Shown here: one piece after another, positions 1 through 8,840 of the stretch
Layout: each line of letters starts with the position of its first letter
Numbering within the stretch: the stretch's first letter is position 1
From: Caballeronia sp. dw_19
Lineage (GTDB): Bacteria > Pseudomonadota > Gammaproteobacteria > Burkholderiales > Burkholderiaceae
Assembly (NCBI RefSeq): GCF_018449515.1
Contig: NZ_JAAVUQ010000033.1
Coordinates: 1 to 64,000, forward strand
Direction of reading: 5' to 3'
DNA length: 64,000 nucleotides
Notes under the pieces: model-generated
Databases searched by the model: none
Told to the model about the DNA's origin: nothing
Seen by the model: the letters and a program-made list of their open reading frames with translations, nothing else
Translations under genes and position numbers: made by a program

Positions 1-33
1 CGAAAGCACCACCCCGGCATTGACCCCTGACCA

Positions 34-1143
34 CTAACCCCAAAACCGACCACCCCCACCCCCCCCCCCCCACGCCCCCCCCCTCCCCAACGCGAACAAC
101 GTCCCCGCCACCAGAATAAACGCCCCAATAATCACCTTCTGCCAGGTACTCGGCACGCCAATCAAGATCAAGACGCTATTGATCAACGTAACCAGCACCA
201 CACCGAGCAACGTCCCCACCACCGTCCCCGTCCCACCAGTAATCCTGGCGCCGCCAAGAATCACCGCCGCAATCACGTCCAGCTCAGTCCCCACCAGATC
301 AAACGGATTCGCCAGCCGATTCGTCGATACATGCAATATCCCCGCAATCCCCGCCAGCATCCCGGTGTAACCAAAAACAAACAAGTGAATAGCCCGCAGG
401 TTATAACCAAGCCGCTCAGCAATCGGCAAACTGCCGCCCATGGCATACACACCGCGTCCCATCATCGTGCGATTAAGCAACCACCACGTCACGCCCGCAG
501 CAATAAACAGCGCAATCACCGAGACCGGCAGCACGGCCCGAAGCCCGTCGTTCGTGTGATAGAAAAACAGCGGCAACTGCCCGAAGCTATCCATGCTATG
601 CGGGATATTCATGAAAAACTGCGTACCCACGAACGTCAGCAGCAACCCACGATACAAATACTGCGTGCCAATAGTCACGATCAACGAAGGCGCTTTCAGC
701 CGATGCACCAGCACGCCATTGATCAACCCAAGCAACACGCCGCCCACCGCGCCGCAAACCAGAATCACAAAAAACGGCGCGTCAGGCCACCAGGCAAACA
801 CGGCCTTGGTGATCGAATACATCGTAAAAGCAGCAATGGCTGTAAACGACACATCGATACCGCCTGATGCCAGCACGACCAGCGTCCCCAGCGCAAACAA
901 CGACACGGTCGTCCCCGAATGCAGCAAATCGAAGAGCGTCGCGAACTGGAAGAAACGCGGATTCAACGTGCCCACCACCAGGCACGTCACAAGAATCAGC
1001 GCGACCGTGAACCACTCCGGATTGCGCACCAGCCGCCCAATCAAACTGGGCCGCCGCACCTGCGGCGCAACCTCGGCCAATGCCGGACTCAGCGCGGAAG
1101 CGCCTTGCGATGTCTGAGCAACGCGATGAAGTGACTCGCTCAT
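34..1143 (-). CDS. CUT2-family sugar ABC transporter permease (RbsC-like)
   Basis: Inner-membrane permease of a ribose/rhamnose/AI-2-type ABC importer. After a hydrophilic N-terminus of about 35 residues the protein alternates hydrophobic segments through most of its 369 residues, with the family-typical stretch LDVIAAVILGGARITGG (near residue 288) that is conserved in BPD_transp_2 permeases. Its ATG overlaps the stop of the ATPase gene by 4 nt (ATGA), so the two are translationally coupled. The C-terminal tail is odd: it ends in a glycine-rich run encoded by a poly-C tract instead of a conventional terminus, so the true reading frame at the end may be shifted. It is the last gene of the deoxysugar operon visible here. 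The family call is firm; substrate assignment is by context. Confidence 0.88.
   Translation of the reverse strand: MSESLHRVAQTSQGASALSPALAEVAPQVRRPSLIGRLVRNPEWFTVALILVTCLVVGTLNPRFFQFATLFDLLHSGTTVSLFALGTLVVLASGGIDVSFTAIAAFTMYSITKAVFAWWPDAPFFVILVCGAVGGVLLGLINGVLVHRLKAPSLIVTIGTQYLYRGLLLTFVGTQFFMNIPHSMDSFGQLPLFFYHTNDGLRAVLPVSVIALFIAAGVTWWLLNRTMMGRGVYAMGGSLPIAERLGYNLRAIHLFVFGYTGMLAGIAGILHVSTNRLANPFDLVGTELDVIAAVILGGARITGGTGTVVGTLLGVVLVTLINSVLILIGVPSTWQKVIIGAFILVAGTLFALGRGGAWGGGGGGGRFWG
59..88. repeat. Poly-C tract (C13 and C9 runs) at the permease 3' end
   Basis: A run of 13 C (59-71) followed by CACG-type interruptions, a run of 9 C (75-83) and 4 more C. On the coding strand these read as a glycine-rich tail of the permease. 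Homopolymers of this size are prone to slippage and to sequencing error, so this is a likely site of a frame error or of length variation. Confidence 0.8.
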
Positions 1144-2669
1144 GCTGCCTCTGAAAGTAAAGCGTGATAAAGATCGGCTTCAGTCAATTGCCCCGCACGA
1201 TATTCGTTCGAGACTCGCCCCTTCTTCATCATCAGGATTCGGTCGCAGTTCTGCAGCAACTCGGGCAGGTCATCGCTGATCAAAATGATGCCAATGCCCT
1301 GCTCCGCCAAGCGCTGCATGATGCGGTAAATGATGTCCTTCGATCCCACATCCACACCCACCGTCGGGCCGTGCAGGATCAGGACGCGTGGGTCAATGGC
1401 CAGCCATCGGCCGATCAACACGCGTTGCTGGTTTCCTCCGGAAAGCGATTGCACCGGTTTATCGACGTCAGGCGTCGCGATCTGCAACTCCTTCACGGTG
1501 CGCTCGGCAAGCTCGCGTGCGCGCTTGCGGTCAACCTGTCCAAAGCGGTCGCGCAAACTCGAAATCATCGCGGTGATGACGTTGTCGCGAATGGATTTAT
1601 CGAGGAAAAGCCCTTCATTCAAGCGGTCTTCCGGCACATAGCCTATGCGTTGCCACTTTGCATCGGACGGCGTTTTAAGCCGCACGATAGAACCATCCAG
1701 CGTCACCGTTCCGCTATCCGCAGGCGCAACACCCGCCAATGCCCGCGCCAATTCGTTGCGCCCCGAGTCGAGCAAACCGGTCACGCCAAGAATCTCTCCG
1801 CGATGCAGCGAGAACGTGACATCGGCGAACTGACGCGACCGCGATAACGCCTTCACATCCAGCACAATGTCGTGGCCATCCATGACTTCAGCCTGCCGAT
1901 ATCGCTCGTTCGATAACTGCTTGCCTGTCATCAACTCGCCAATCTGCGCCTTCGTGTAATTCTCGATCGGCCCTTGCGCCATCTTCTGGCCATCGCGCAG
2001 CACGATCACTTCACCGCCTATCGCGTAACACTCATCCAGCTTGTGACTCACGAACAGCACGGCTACGCCGTCGGCACGCAGCTTCGCCAGCACCGCGATC
2101 AGGTTATCGACTTCCTTTTGCGTAAGCGACGTGGTCGGCTCATCCATGATGACGAACTTCGCCGCGCTCGCTATCGCCCGCGCGATAGCCACGAGTTGCC
2201 GCGTCGCCAGCGGCAACTGCTCGACCAGCGTCGCTTGAAAATCGGTATCGCCGGGCAAGCCCACTGCTTCCAACGCACGCGCCGCTGTCTTGGCCAGCGC
2301 ACGGCGATCGAAGGTCCGCGTAAGCCGCCCCGCGTGCGCGGCGAGTTCGGACGTCAACGCCACGTTCTCTGCAACACTCATGTTGGGCAGCAAAGAAAGG
2401 TCCTGATACACGGTCTCGATACCCGCCGACAACGCCTCCAGCGGCGCAAGCCGCGAGTGCCTTACGCCTTCGATCACAAGCTCGCCCTGATCGGGTGGCT
2501 GCGCGCCGGAGATGATCTTGATCAGCGTGCTCTTGCCGCAGCCGTTCTCGCCGAGCAGGTGATAAATCTGCCCACGCTGGAACGAAAGGCTCACGCCACG
2601 CAACGCATACACGCCGGTAAAGCGCTTGTGGATATCGACGACTTCGAGAAGCGGCGCTGTACTCATCAT
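1140..2669 (-). CDS. Sugar ABC transporter ATP-binding protein (RbsA/XylG-type, two NBDs)
   Basis: Cytoplasmic duplicated ATPase (509 aa) that drives the CUT2 importer. NBD1 carries a good Walker A (GENGCGKST, near residue 40) and Walker B (FVIMDEPTTS). NBD2 has the degenerate Walker A usual for this family (GLLDSGRNELAR) and an intact signature LSGGNQQRV, but its Walker B reads LILHGPTVGVDVG, where the usual Asp-Glu is His-Gly, so the second site is probably not hydrolytic. It lies 78 nt downstream of the binding-protein gene and overlaps the next permease by 4 nt. Start is ATG at 2669 or the adjacent ATG at 2666. Substrate is inferred from the neighbours. Confidence 0.92.
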   Translation of the reverse strand: MMSTAPLLEVVDIHKRFTGVYALRGVSLSFQRGQIYHLLGENGCGKSTLIKIISGAQPPDQGELVIEGVRHSRLAPLEALSAGIETVYQDLSLLPNMSVAENVALTSELAAHAGRLTRTFDRRALAKTAARALEAVGLPGDTDFQATLVEQLPLATRQLVAIARAIASAAKFVIMDEPTTSLTQKEVDNLIAVLAKLRADGVAVLFVSHKLDECYAIGGEVIVLRDGQKMAQGPIENYTKAQIGELMTGKQLSNERYRQAEVMDGHDIVLDVKALSRSRQFADVTFSLHRGEILGVTGLLDSGRNELARALAGVAPADSGTVTLDGSIVRLKTPSDAKWQRIGYVPEDRLNEGLFLDKSIRDNVITAMISSLRDRFGQVDRKRARELAERTVKELQIATPDVDKPVQSLSGGNQQRVLIGRWLAIDPRVLILHGPTVGVDVGSKDIIYRIMQRLAEQGIGIILISDDLPELLQNCDRILMMKKGRVSNEYRAGQLTEADLYHALLSEAA

Positions 2670-2701
2670 TGAACCTTCTAGCCTTTCAACTTCCTGGAGA
2701 C

Positions 2702-2726
2702 AGCGCGCACGGCAGCCGTGCGCGCT
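2702..2726 (-). promoter_or_regulatory. Intergenic 11-bp stem-loop after the binding-protein gene
   Basis: AGCGCGCACGG (2702-2712) and CCGTGCGCGCT (2716-2726) pair perfectly around a 3-nt loop, in the 78-nt gap between the binding-protein and ATPase genes. No long U-run follows. In ABC operons such stem-loops downstream of the binding-protein gene typically protect the upstream mRNA and raise binding-protein levels over those of the membrane components; that role is inferred here. Confidence 0.6.
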
Positions 2727-2747
2727 TTACTGCTTCCTCGAAGACAA

Positions 2748-3752
2748 TCAGAACGGATACTGCTTGTAGTTGGTCTTGTCGACGTCCACCCAGCCGGTGC
2801 CGCGCACGATGATGCCCTTGCCCGGACCCTTGGTGACCGTGACCTTGTTATAACCAACCAGACCCAGGTCCGTACCGTTCTCCACCGTCTTGCCATCGAT
2901 CAGCATTTTCGCAATCTTGTTCATCGCGATACCGGCGAGCTTCGGGTCCCAGAAAGCGATGCCATTGATTGCGCCGCTCTCCAGGAACTTGCCGGCTTCC
3001 GTCGGCAGACCCGTGCCGTACACGCAGATCTTGCCAATCTTGCCGGCCTCTTCCACTGCACGCCCAATGCCGATCACGTCCAGCGACGACGACCCTTGGA
3101 AGCCAGTCAGGTCCGGGTGCTTGCGCAGCACTTCCTTCGCAACCTGGTAAGCACGTTCGCCGTCGTTATTGGTTTCGAGTTTCGGTTCGACCAGATCCAT
3201 CTTCGGATACTTCTGCTTCGCATTGCCGATACCGCCATCCGCCCACTGAACCTGCGAACGGCTGCCGAGCGAGCCGACCAGCACTGCCCATTTGCCCTGG
3301 TCGCCCATGCACTTCGCAAGCCTTTCGTTCAGGCCCGCACCATACGCGGTGTTGTCGAACGCTTCGATGTCGACCATCGTGTTCTTCTCGTTATCCGCTT
3401 CATGCGTGACGACCTTGATGCCACGATCCATCGCTTTCTTGAGCGCCGGCTCGAGGGTTGGCGGATCGTAGGGAACGACCGCAATCGCCGTGACTTTCTT
3501 CGCGATCAAGTCTTCGATGATCTTCAGTTGTTGCGCAGCATCCGCCTGCCCCGGCCCGGTCTGATACGCGTTCACGCCCGGGTTGTCCTTGGCGAATTCC
3601 TTCACGCCCTCGTCCATCCGGTTGAACCAGTTGATACCCGTGACCTTGACCACCGTGACGATGGTTTCGTCGGTCGCGGCCTGCGCGACAGCAATGGCTC
3701 CGGCCGCAAGGGTGACTGCGGTAAGCGCGATGGCGATTCGATTGAGTTTCAT
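2748..3752 (-). CDS. Periplasmic sugar-binding protein (LsrB/RhaS-like, Peripla_BP family)
   Basis: Substrate-binding component (334 aa) of the CUT2 importer. A clear Sec signal peptide occupies residues 1-25 (MKLNRIAIALTAVTLAAGAI, ending AQA-A). The mature part follows the type I periplasmic-binding fold of the autoinducer-2/rhamnose binding group, with the segments TGINWFNRMDEGVKEF and GTGLPTEAGKFLESGAINGI. It precedes the ATPase and follows the second permease with 77-78 nt gaps on each side. AI-2 is a poor guess because the LsrK, LsrF and LsrG partners are absent; a deoxysugar fits the adjacent aldolase better. Family confident, ligand inferred. Confidence 0.88.
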   Translation of the reverse strand: MKLNRIAIALTAVTLAAGAIAVAQAATDETIVTVVKVTGINWFNRMDEGVKEFAKDNPGVNAYQTGPGQADAAQQLKIIEDLIAKKVTAIAVVPYDPPTLEPALKKAMDRGIKVVTHEADNEKNTMVDIEAFDNTAYGAGLNERLAKCMGDQGKWAVLVGSLGSRSQVQWADGGIGNAKQKYPKMDLVEPKLETNNDGERAYQVAKEVLRKHPDLTGFQGSSSLDVIGIGRAVEEAGKIGKICVYGTGLPTEAGKFLESGAINGIAFWDPKLAGIAMNKIAKMLIDGKTVENGTDLGLVGYNKVTVTKGPGKGIIVRGTGWVDVDKTNYKQYPF

Positions 3753-3829
3753 GCGTTGTCTCCGTTATGGTTTGTATGTGCTGCACATGAGATGAAGTTT
3801 TGAAACCGAGGGAAGCTTGTTTTATCCGG

Positions 3830-4864
3830 TCATGCCGCTGGCGGTTTCGGTACCTTCGAAACGGGCGCGGCACCGCCCAGGCCGAAGATCGCACGCACGC
3901 GTTCTCCACCCGCCAGCGCAAGCGACGCAAGCAGCAGAAAGCCCCACGCACAGTCGCCGAAAAACTGCGATATGCCCATCAGGTTGAACAGGCTCGACAA
4001 GAACTGGAGCACGGTCGCGGCCAGGAAAACACAGACGATCCGGCCATAACCGCCCGCCGGATTCACGCCGCCCATCACGGCGATCAGGATCGCGATCAGC
4101 AAGTACGAGTTGCCGTAATCCCACTTTGCGCTCGACGTATGCGATGCACTGATGAGCCCGGCAAGCGACGCGAGCACGCCGCACATGCCGTAGGTCAGGA
4201 TCAACATGCGGTCACGCGGAATGCCGGCGTAAAACGCGGCTTTCGGATTCGTGCCCATCAGGTAGAGCCGCAAACCGAAGGGCGTGCGCTTCAACACCCA
4301 ACCGAGCAGCAACACCGTTACGACGAAAATCCACAGCGAGATAGGCACTTGCAGGAAGGTGCCGTTGCCGATGTCGGAGAGGGCATCGACGTATTCCACC
4401 CGCACCGACGCACCGTTGCTCAATACCACGGCGATGCCAGTAAACAGCAGCGACGTACCGAGCGTGCAGAGGATCGGCGTGAGTTTCAATCGCGCGATGA
4501 TCACGCCGTTCATCAAGCCGCCAATGGCGCCGAGCGCCACCGTAATCACGCAGAACACGGCGGTGTAGAGCGAGGGCGAGTTATCGGCGGAAACGAGCAT
4601 CGGCAGCAACTGCGCGGCGACCATGCCCGAGAGGTTCGCGAGCGCAACGCCCGACAAGTCGATACCGCCGTTACCCGACACCATCGAGAGCATGATGCCG
4701 AGCGCGAGCAGGCCCAGTTCGGGTAACTGGCTGCCCATTGACTGGAGGTTGTCGATATCGACGAACTGGCCATGCGATAACGCGGTCGCGACCAACACGA
4801 CCAGCAAGTTCACCGCGACCAGGAAGTTCAGTTGCCGGTCGGCGAGCCATTTCGATGTGTTCAT
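3830..4864 (-). CDS. CUT2-family sugar ABC transporter permease (second subunit)
   Basis: Second membrane permease (344 aa) of the same importer, giving a heterodimeric channel as in LsrCD or RhaPQ systems. Hydrophobic segments run from about residue 13 to residue 325; the family motif appears as LLIAILIAVMGGVNPAGGYG near residue 262 and MLSMVSGNGGIDLSG near residue 58. Its ATG at 4864 is 15 nt after the kinase stop, with GGAG-type ribosome-binding sequence (GGAGGAGCGCTCG on the minus strand), so it is co-transcribed. The last 30 residues are hydrophilic and proline/alanine-rich. Confidence 0.9.
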   Translation of the reverse strand: MNTSKWLADRQLNFLVAVNLLVVLVATALSHGQFVDIDNLQSMGSQLPELGLLALGIMLSMVSGNGGIDLSGVALANLSGMVAAQLLPMLVSADNSPSLYTAVFCVITVALGAIGGLMNGVIIARLKLTPILCTLGTSLLFTGIAVVLSNGASVRVEYVDALSDIGNGTFLQVPISLWIFVVTVLLLGWVLKRTPFGLRLYLMGTNPKAAFYAGIPRDRMLILTYGMCGVLASLAGLISASHTSSAKWDYGNSYLLIAILIAVMGGVNPAGGYGRIVCVFLAATVLQFLSSLFNLMGISQFFGDCAWGFLLLASLALAGGERVRAIFGLGGAAPVSKVPKPPAA

Positions 4865-4879
4865 CGAGCGCTCCTCCGT

Positions 4880-5836
4880 TCAGGAATGGTTAGCCGACAC
4901 GCTGCCGGATTGCACAGGAACGCGCAGCACCGCTTCGATCTCGGCAAGCTTCGGCATCGACGGTGCGGTGCCGGGACGCGTAACCGACAAGCTCGCCAGC
5001 GCACAGCCAAAACGCACGGCGTTCAACGGGCTTTCGCCGCGTGCAAGCGCCGCGGCAAAGCCGCCGGTGAAGCCATCGCCCGCGCCGGCCGTCTCGACCA
5101 CGCGACCGCAATTGAAGGCTGGCACCAGTACCGACTGCTTCGGCGTATGCAGCAACGCACCCGCTTCACCCAGCGTCACGATCACGGCGCGCACGCCCTT
5201 TGCGAGCAGGACATCGGCGGCACGGCGGGCATCGTCGACGGAAGCCACCGTGATACCCGTCAGCGCGGTCGCTTCGGTTTCGTTCGGGGTGATGTAGTCG
5301 CAGAGCGGGAAGATGTCGTCGTCGAGCGGCAACGCGGGCGCCGGATTGAACACGGTCGTCACGCCGTGGCGACGCGCGAGTTCAAGGCCGCGCCGCGCGG
5401 CAGGAATCGGTTGTTCAAGCTGCGTGACGAACACGGCGGCGGTCGCAATATCGGCTTCTATCGCTTCGACGTCTTCGGGGCACAAGCGTCCTGCCGCACC
5501 CGCTGCAACGATGATCGCGTTGCCGCCCGTGGCGTCGTCAACAAAGATATGCGCTGCACCTGTTGCCACGCCGTCAGTCGTTATTGCCCGCGCCGTGATG
5601 CCTTCAGCGGCCCACGTCGAGCGTGCAATGTCGCCGAATGCATCGGCGCCGAGGCGCGTGCAGAAGATCACGTCGGCACCGGCGCGCGCTGCGGCCACGG
5701 CCTGGTTCGACCCCTTGCCGCCGGGTCCCATCGCAAACGCCGATCCGGCGATGGTCTCGCCAAGCAGCGGCATGCGCTCGGCGCGGAACGTGAGATCCGT
5801 CACGTAGATGCCGAGGATGACGACGCTGCGGTTCAT
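4880..5836 (-). CDS. PfkB-family carbohydrate kinase (ribokinase/deoxyribokinase-like)
   Basis: Cytoplasmic sugar kinase (318 aa), proposed to phosphorylate the imported pentose so that the aldolase can cleave it. PfkB signature 1 is seen in GPGGKGSNQAVAAARAG (near residue 36) and the C-terminal catalytic motif in TAGAGDGFTGGFAAAL (near residue 250, with the GAGD anion hole and catalytic Asp). The start is set at 5836 because that ATG overlaps the mutarotase stop by 4 nt; an in-frame extension to 5947 is antisense-like low-quality sequence. Next to a DERA gene, a deoxyribokinase (DeoK) is the most economical reading, but plain ribokinase cannot be excluded from sequence. Confidence 0.87.
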   Translation of the reverse strand: MNRSVVILGIYVTDLTFRAERMPLLGETIAGSAFAMGPGGKGSNQAVAAARAGADVIFCTRLGADAFGDIARSTWAAEGITARAITTDGVATGAAHIFVDDATGGNAIIVAAGAAGRLCPEDVEAIEADIATAAVFVTQLEQPIPAARRGLELARRHGVTTVFNPAPALPLDDDIFPLCDYITPNETEATALTGITVASVDDARRAADVLLAKGVRAVIVTLGEAGALLHTPKQSVLVPAFNCGRVVETAGAGDGFTGGFAAALARGESPLNAVRFGCALASLSVTRPGTAPSMPKLAEIEAVLRVPVQSGSVSANHS

Positions 5837-6321
5837 CGCGTGCTCTCCGAATCCGAAGCGGCAGCCGGTACATCGGGCGCAAGGTTCACGCCCTTCTTGA
5901 AGATGAAGCAACCATAGCCACGTGCTTCGCCGGTCGCGATCACGCAATACGCTTGTTTGGCGCGTTCATAAAACGCAAACCGTTCGATGGAAGCAAAGGG
6001 CGTCGCGCGCCCTTCGGCGGCATCCACTTCGGTTTGCGCTTCGCGCTGCACGGCAGGGAGCGCGTTCGCGTCGCCAACGACTTCCATGCGTTCGGCCGGA
6101 TGATCGACGAAACTATCCAGCGGCAACACCGACAACACCGCACGGATCGCGCGCGGCGCATTCACGCCGTCGAGCCGAAGCACATGGCCAAGCACCGTTT
6201 GGCGCGCGACGGAATCGGCGGGAAAATTGGCGTCGCAGATCACGACTTCATCGCCGTGTCCCATTGCGCACAGCGCGTGCAGGACGTCGGCGTTCAGCAG
6301 CGGATCGAGGCTCTTCAGCAT
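5833..6321 (-). CDS. RbsD/FucU-family sugar mutarotase
   Basis: Small cytoplasmic mutarotase (162 aa) that interconverts sugar anomers to feed the kinase. The FucU-like core MGHGDEVVICDANFPADS (residues 20-37) contains the conserved His and Asp of the active site, and the C-terminal part has the aromatic region YCVIATGEARGYGCFIFKKG. The last 15 residues are a hydrophilic tail beyond the usual family end. It is translationally coupled to the kinase (ATGA overlap). FucU prefers L-fucose and RbsD ribose; which sugar is used here is not decidable from sequence. Confidence 0.88.
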   Translation of the reverse strand: MLKSLDPLLNADVLHALCAMGHGDEVVICDANFPADSVARQTVLGHVLRLDGVNAPRAIRAVLSVLPLDSFVDHPAERMEVVGDANALPAVQREAQTEVDAAEGRATPFASIERFAFYERAKQAYCVIATGEARGYGCFIFKKGVNLAPDVPAAASDSESTR

Positions 6322-6404
6322 TGCGTCTCCTTCATGTTGAGCGTGCCTCGCTGTGTTGCGAGGTCATCGCTCATGATTCTATTTTGAACCCGTGCTTCTG
6401 ATGT

Positions 6405-8798
6405 TCAATCTCCGTACGGGATCCAGATGTTCTTCACTTGCACGGCTTGCCGCAGGAACGGCAGGCCTTCGCTTGCGGCATCGAACCAGTCGAACACGCG
6501 GCCATAATCGACGAACGTGCGCTTCAGGTTGCCCACCGATTCGCGCTCAGTCACCGTCGATAAATCCGCACCGCCGAAGCACCACAACGCGTCGACATCG
6601 TCGTGTTTCGCCAGGGTCGACGCCAGCGCCCGACGCTCACCGGTGACGATGTTCAACGCACCCGCCGGCACATCCGACGTCTCGACGACCTGATAAAAAT
6701 CGGTCGCCACCAGCGGGCACGTTTCGCTCGGCACGGCGACCACGCGATTACCCAACGCAAGCGCCGGTGCGATCAGCGAGACGAGGCCCAGCAACGGCGC
6801 TTCGTCCGGGCACACCACGCCGATCACGCCGAGCGGTTCGTGCATCGCCAGCGCAACGCCTCTTAGCGGAGGCGAGTGCACCGCGCCATCGAACTTGTCG
6901 GCCCACGCGCCGTAAGTGAACAGACGCGTGATCGATGCTTCGACTTCACGCTCGGCATCGACGGCAGAAACGCCGGTCCGCGCCACGAGTTGCCTCGCGA
7001 ATTCGTCTGCGCGTGCCGACAGGTTTTCCGCAAGGTAATACAGCACCTGGGCACGGTTATGCGTGCTGGCTTGCGACCATTTTTCAGCGTTGCGCGCAGC
7101 GGCTACAGCGTTACGAATGTCCTTGCGATTACCCTCGCCCACTTCACCGACAATCGCCCCCGACGGCGCATGCACAAGGCGCGAGTAACCGCTGTCCGGC
7201 CGAACCTGCTTGCCGCCGATAAACAGCTTCGCGGTCCGATCGAGCGCGCTGACATTATTCGTGTCGCCTTCAAAAGCGGAAGGCTGCGCAACGTGCCCGG
7301 AAGGCTCGGAACGAACAGCCAGCTTAGTCCACGCGCGCGGCTTCAGATACTCGTAAATCCCCTCGCGTCCGCCTTCACGGCCAAAGCCTGATTCGCGATA
7401 CCCGCCGAAGCCGACACCGGCATCGAACAGGTTGGTCGCGTTGATCCAGACCACGCCGCATTGCAGACGTGGCGCGATATCCAGCGCGCGGCCGATGGTC
7501 TCGCTCCACACGCTCGCAGCCAGTCCATAACGGGAATGATTCGCCAGCGCGACCGCTTCGTCAGGCGTGCGAAAGCTCATTGTCACCAGCACCGGCCCGA
7601 AGATTTCTTCTTGTGCGAGCGTGGACGCGGGCGCGACGTTCGTCACCAAAGTAGGCGGATAGAACGCGCCTTGCTCGGGCATCCGAAGCCCTTTTGGCTG
7701 ATGAATCTCGCAGCCTTCCTGCACACCGCGCTCGACCAGCATGCGAATGCGTTCGAGCTGCACCGTATCAACAATCGCGCCCAGATCGATGCCTTTATCG
7801 AGCGACGGCCCGACGCGCAGCGTATCCATGCGACGTTTCAATTTATCGATGAAGCGCTTCTCCACGCCTTCCTGCACCAGCAGCCGCGAACCGGCGCAGC
7901 AGACCTGGCCCTGGTTGAACCAGATTGCATCGACGACACCTTCCACGGCGCTGTCGAGATCGGCGTCATCGAATACGATGAACGGCGACTTGCCGCCGAG
8001 TTCAAGCGTGAGCGACTTGCCCGAGCCTGCGGTCGCCACGCGAATCTGCCGACCCACTTCTGTCGATCCGGTGAACGCAATCTTCGCCACTCGCGGATGT
8101 TCGACTAGCGCAGCACCGGTGCGACCGTCGCCGGTGACCACGTTCAGCACGCCTGCGGGCAAGCCTGCACGCGCTGCCAGTTCAGCGAACAACAACGCCG
8201 TGAGAGGCGTGTATTCGGCCGGCTTCAGCACCACGCAATTACCCAGCGCGAGTGCCGGTGCGATCTTCCATGAGAGCATCAGCAGCGGAAAATTCCAGGG
8301 CACGATCTGGCCGATAACCCCAAGCGGCGCCCAGTCGGCGAACTCGCGGTCCTGCAATTGTGCCCAACCTGCGTGATGCAGAAAGTGCCTTGCCACAAGA
8401 GGGATATCGATGTCGCGCGACTCGCGGATCGGCTTGCCGTTATCCATCGATTCGAGCACAGAAAATAAGCGCGCATGCCGCTGCACCATGCGCGACAGCG
8501 CATACAGATGCCGTGCGCGGCCCGCGCCGCCCAGCGCTTGCCACGCGGGCAGCGCACGATGCGCGGCATCAACCGCTGCGTCAATATCCGCCTGATCGCC
8601 CTGAGCGATGCTCGCGATCACGCGCCCGGTCGCGGGTTCCAGCGAGTCGAATTGCTCACCGGCCAGAGGCGCGCGAAAGGCGCCGTCGATGAAATGACCA
8701 AAGCCGGCCGCGTGTTGATCCAGCCAGGCGCGCGCGGCGCTGTCGTCTTCCGGTGCAGGTCCGTAATCCATCGAGGTGAAGTAGTCGGCTACGCTCAT
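6405..8798 (-). CDS. ALDH16-type double-domain aldehyde dehydrogenase
   Basis: Protein of 797 aa with two aldehyde-dehydrogenase modules. The first (about residues 35-480) is complete: NAD-binding region, the general base in LELGGKSPF, and the catalytic cysteine in NQGQVCCAGSR near residue 300. The second (about 520-797) is a truncated ALDH fold without the Cys loop. This architecture matches the ALDH16 family, whose C-terminal module is catalytically dead. It sits 42 nt after the DERA gene, so oxidation of the acetaldehyde released by DERA to acetate is a natural role. That substrate is inferred; the fold and domain order are visible. Confidence 0.88.
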   Translation of the reverse strand: MSVADYFTSMDYGPAPEDDSAARAWLDQHAAGFGHFIDGAFRAPLAGEQFDSLEPATGRVIASIAQGDQADIDAAVDAAHRALPAWQALGGAGRARHLYALSRMVQRHARLFSVLESMDNGKPIRESRDIDIPLVARHFLHHAGWAQLQDREFADWAPLGVIGQIVPWNFPLLMLSWKIAPALALGNCVVLKPAEYTPLTALLFAELAARAGLPAGVLNVVTGDGRTGAALVEHPRVAKIAFTGSTEVGRQIRVATAGSGKSLTLELGGKSPFIVFDDADLDSAVEGVVDAIWFNQGQVCCAGSRLLVQEGVEKRFIDKLKRRMDTLRVGPSLDKGIDLGAIVDTVQLERIRMLVERGVQEGCEIHQPKGLRMPEQGAFYPPTLVTNVAPASTLAQEEIFGPVLVTMSFRTPDEAVALANHSRYGLAASVWSETIGRALDIAPRLQCGVVWINATNLFDAGVGFGGYRESGFGREGGREGIYEYLKPRAWTKLAVRSEPSGHVAQPSAFEGDTNNVSALDRTAKLFIGGKQVRPDSGYSRLVHAPSGAIVGEVGEGNRKDIRNAVAAARNAEKWSQASTHNRAQVLYYLAENLSARADEFARQLVARTGVSAVDAEREVEASITRLFTYGAWADKFDGAVHSPPLRGVALAMHEPLGVIGVVCPDEAPLLGLVSLIAPALALGNRVVAVPSETCPLVATDFYQVVETSDVPAGALNIVTGERRALASTLAKHDDVDALWCFGGADLSTVTERESVGNLKRTFVDYGRVFDWFDAASEGLPFLRQAVQVKNIWIPYGD

Positions 8799-8840
8799 GT
8801 GGAGCTCGTGTAAGGGATGATGCGGTGCTGGTTAATCAAC

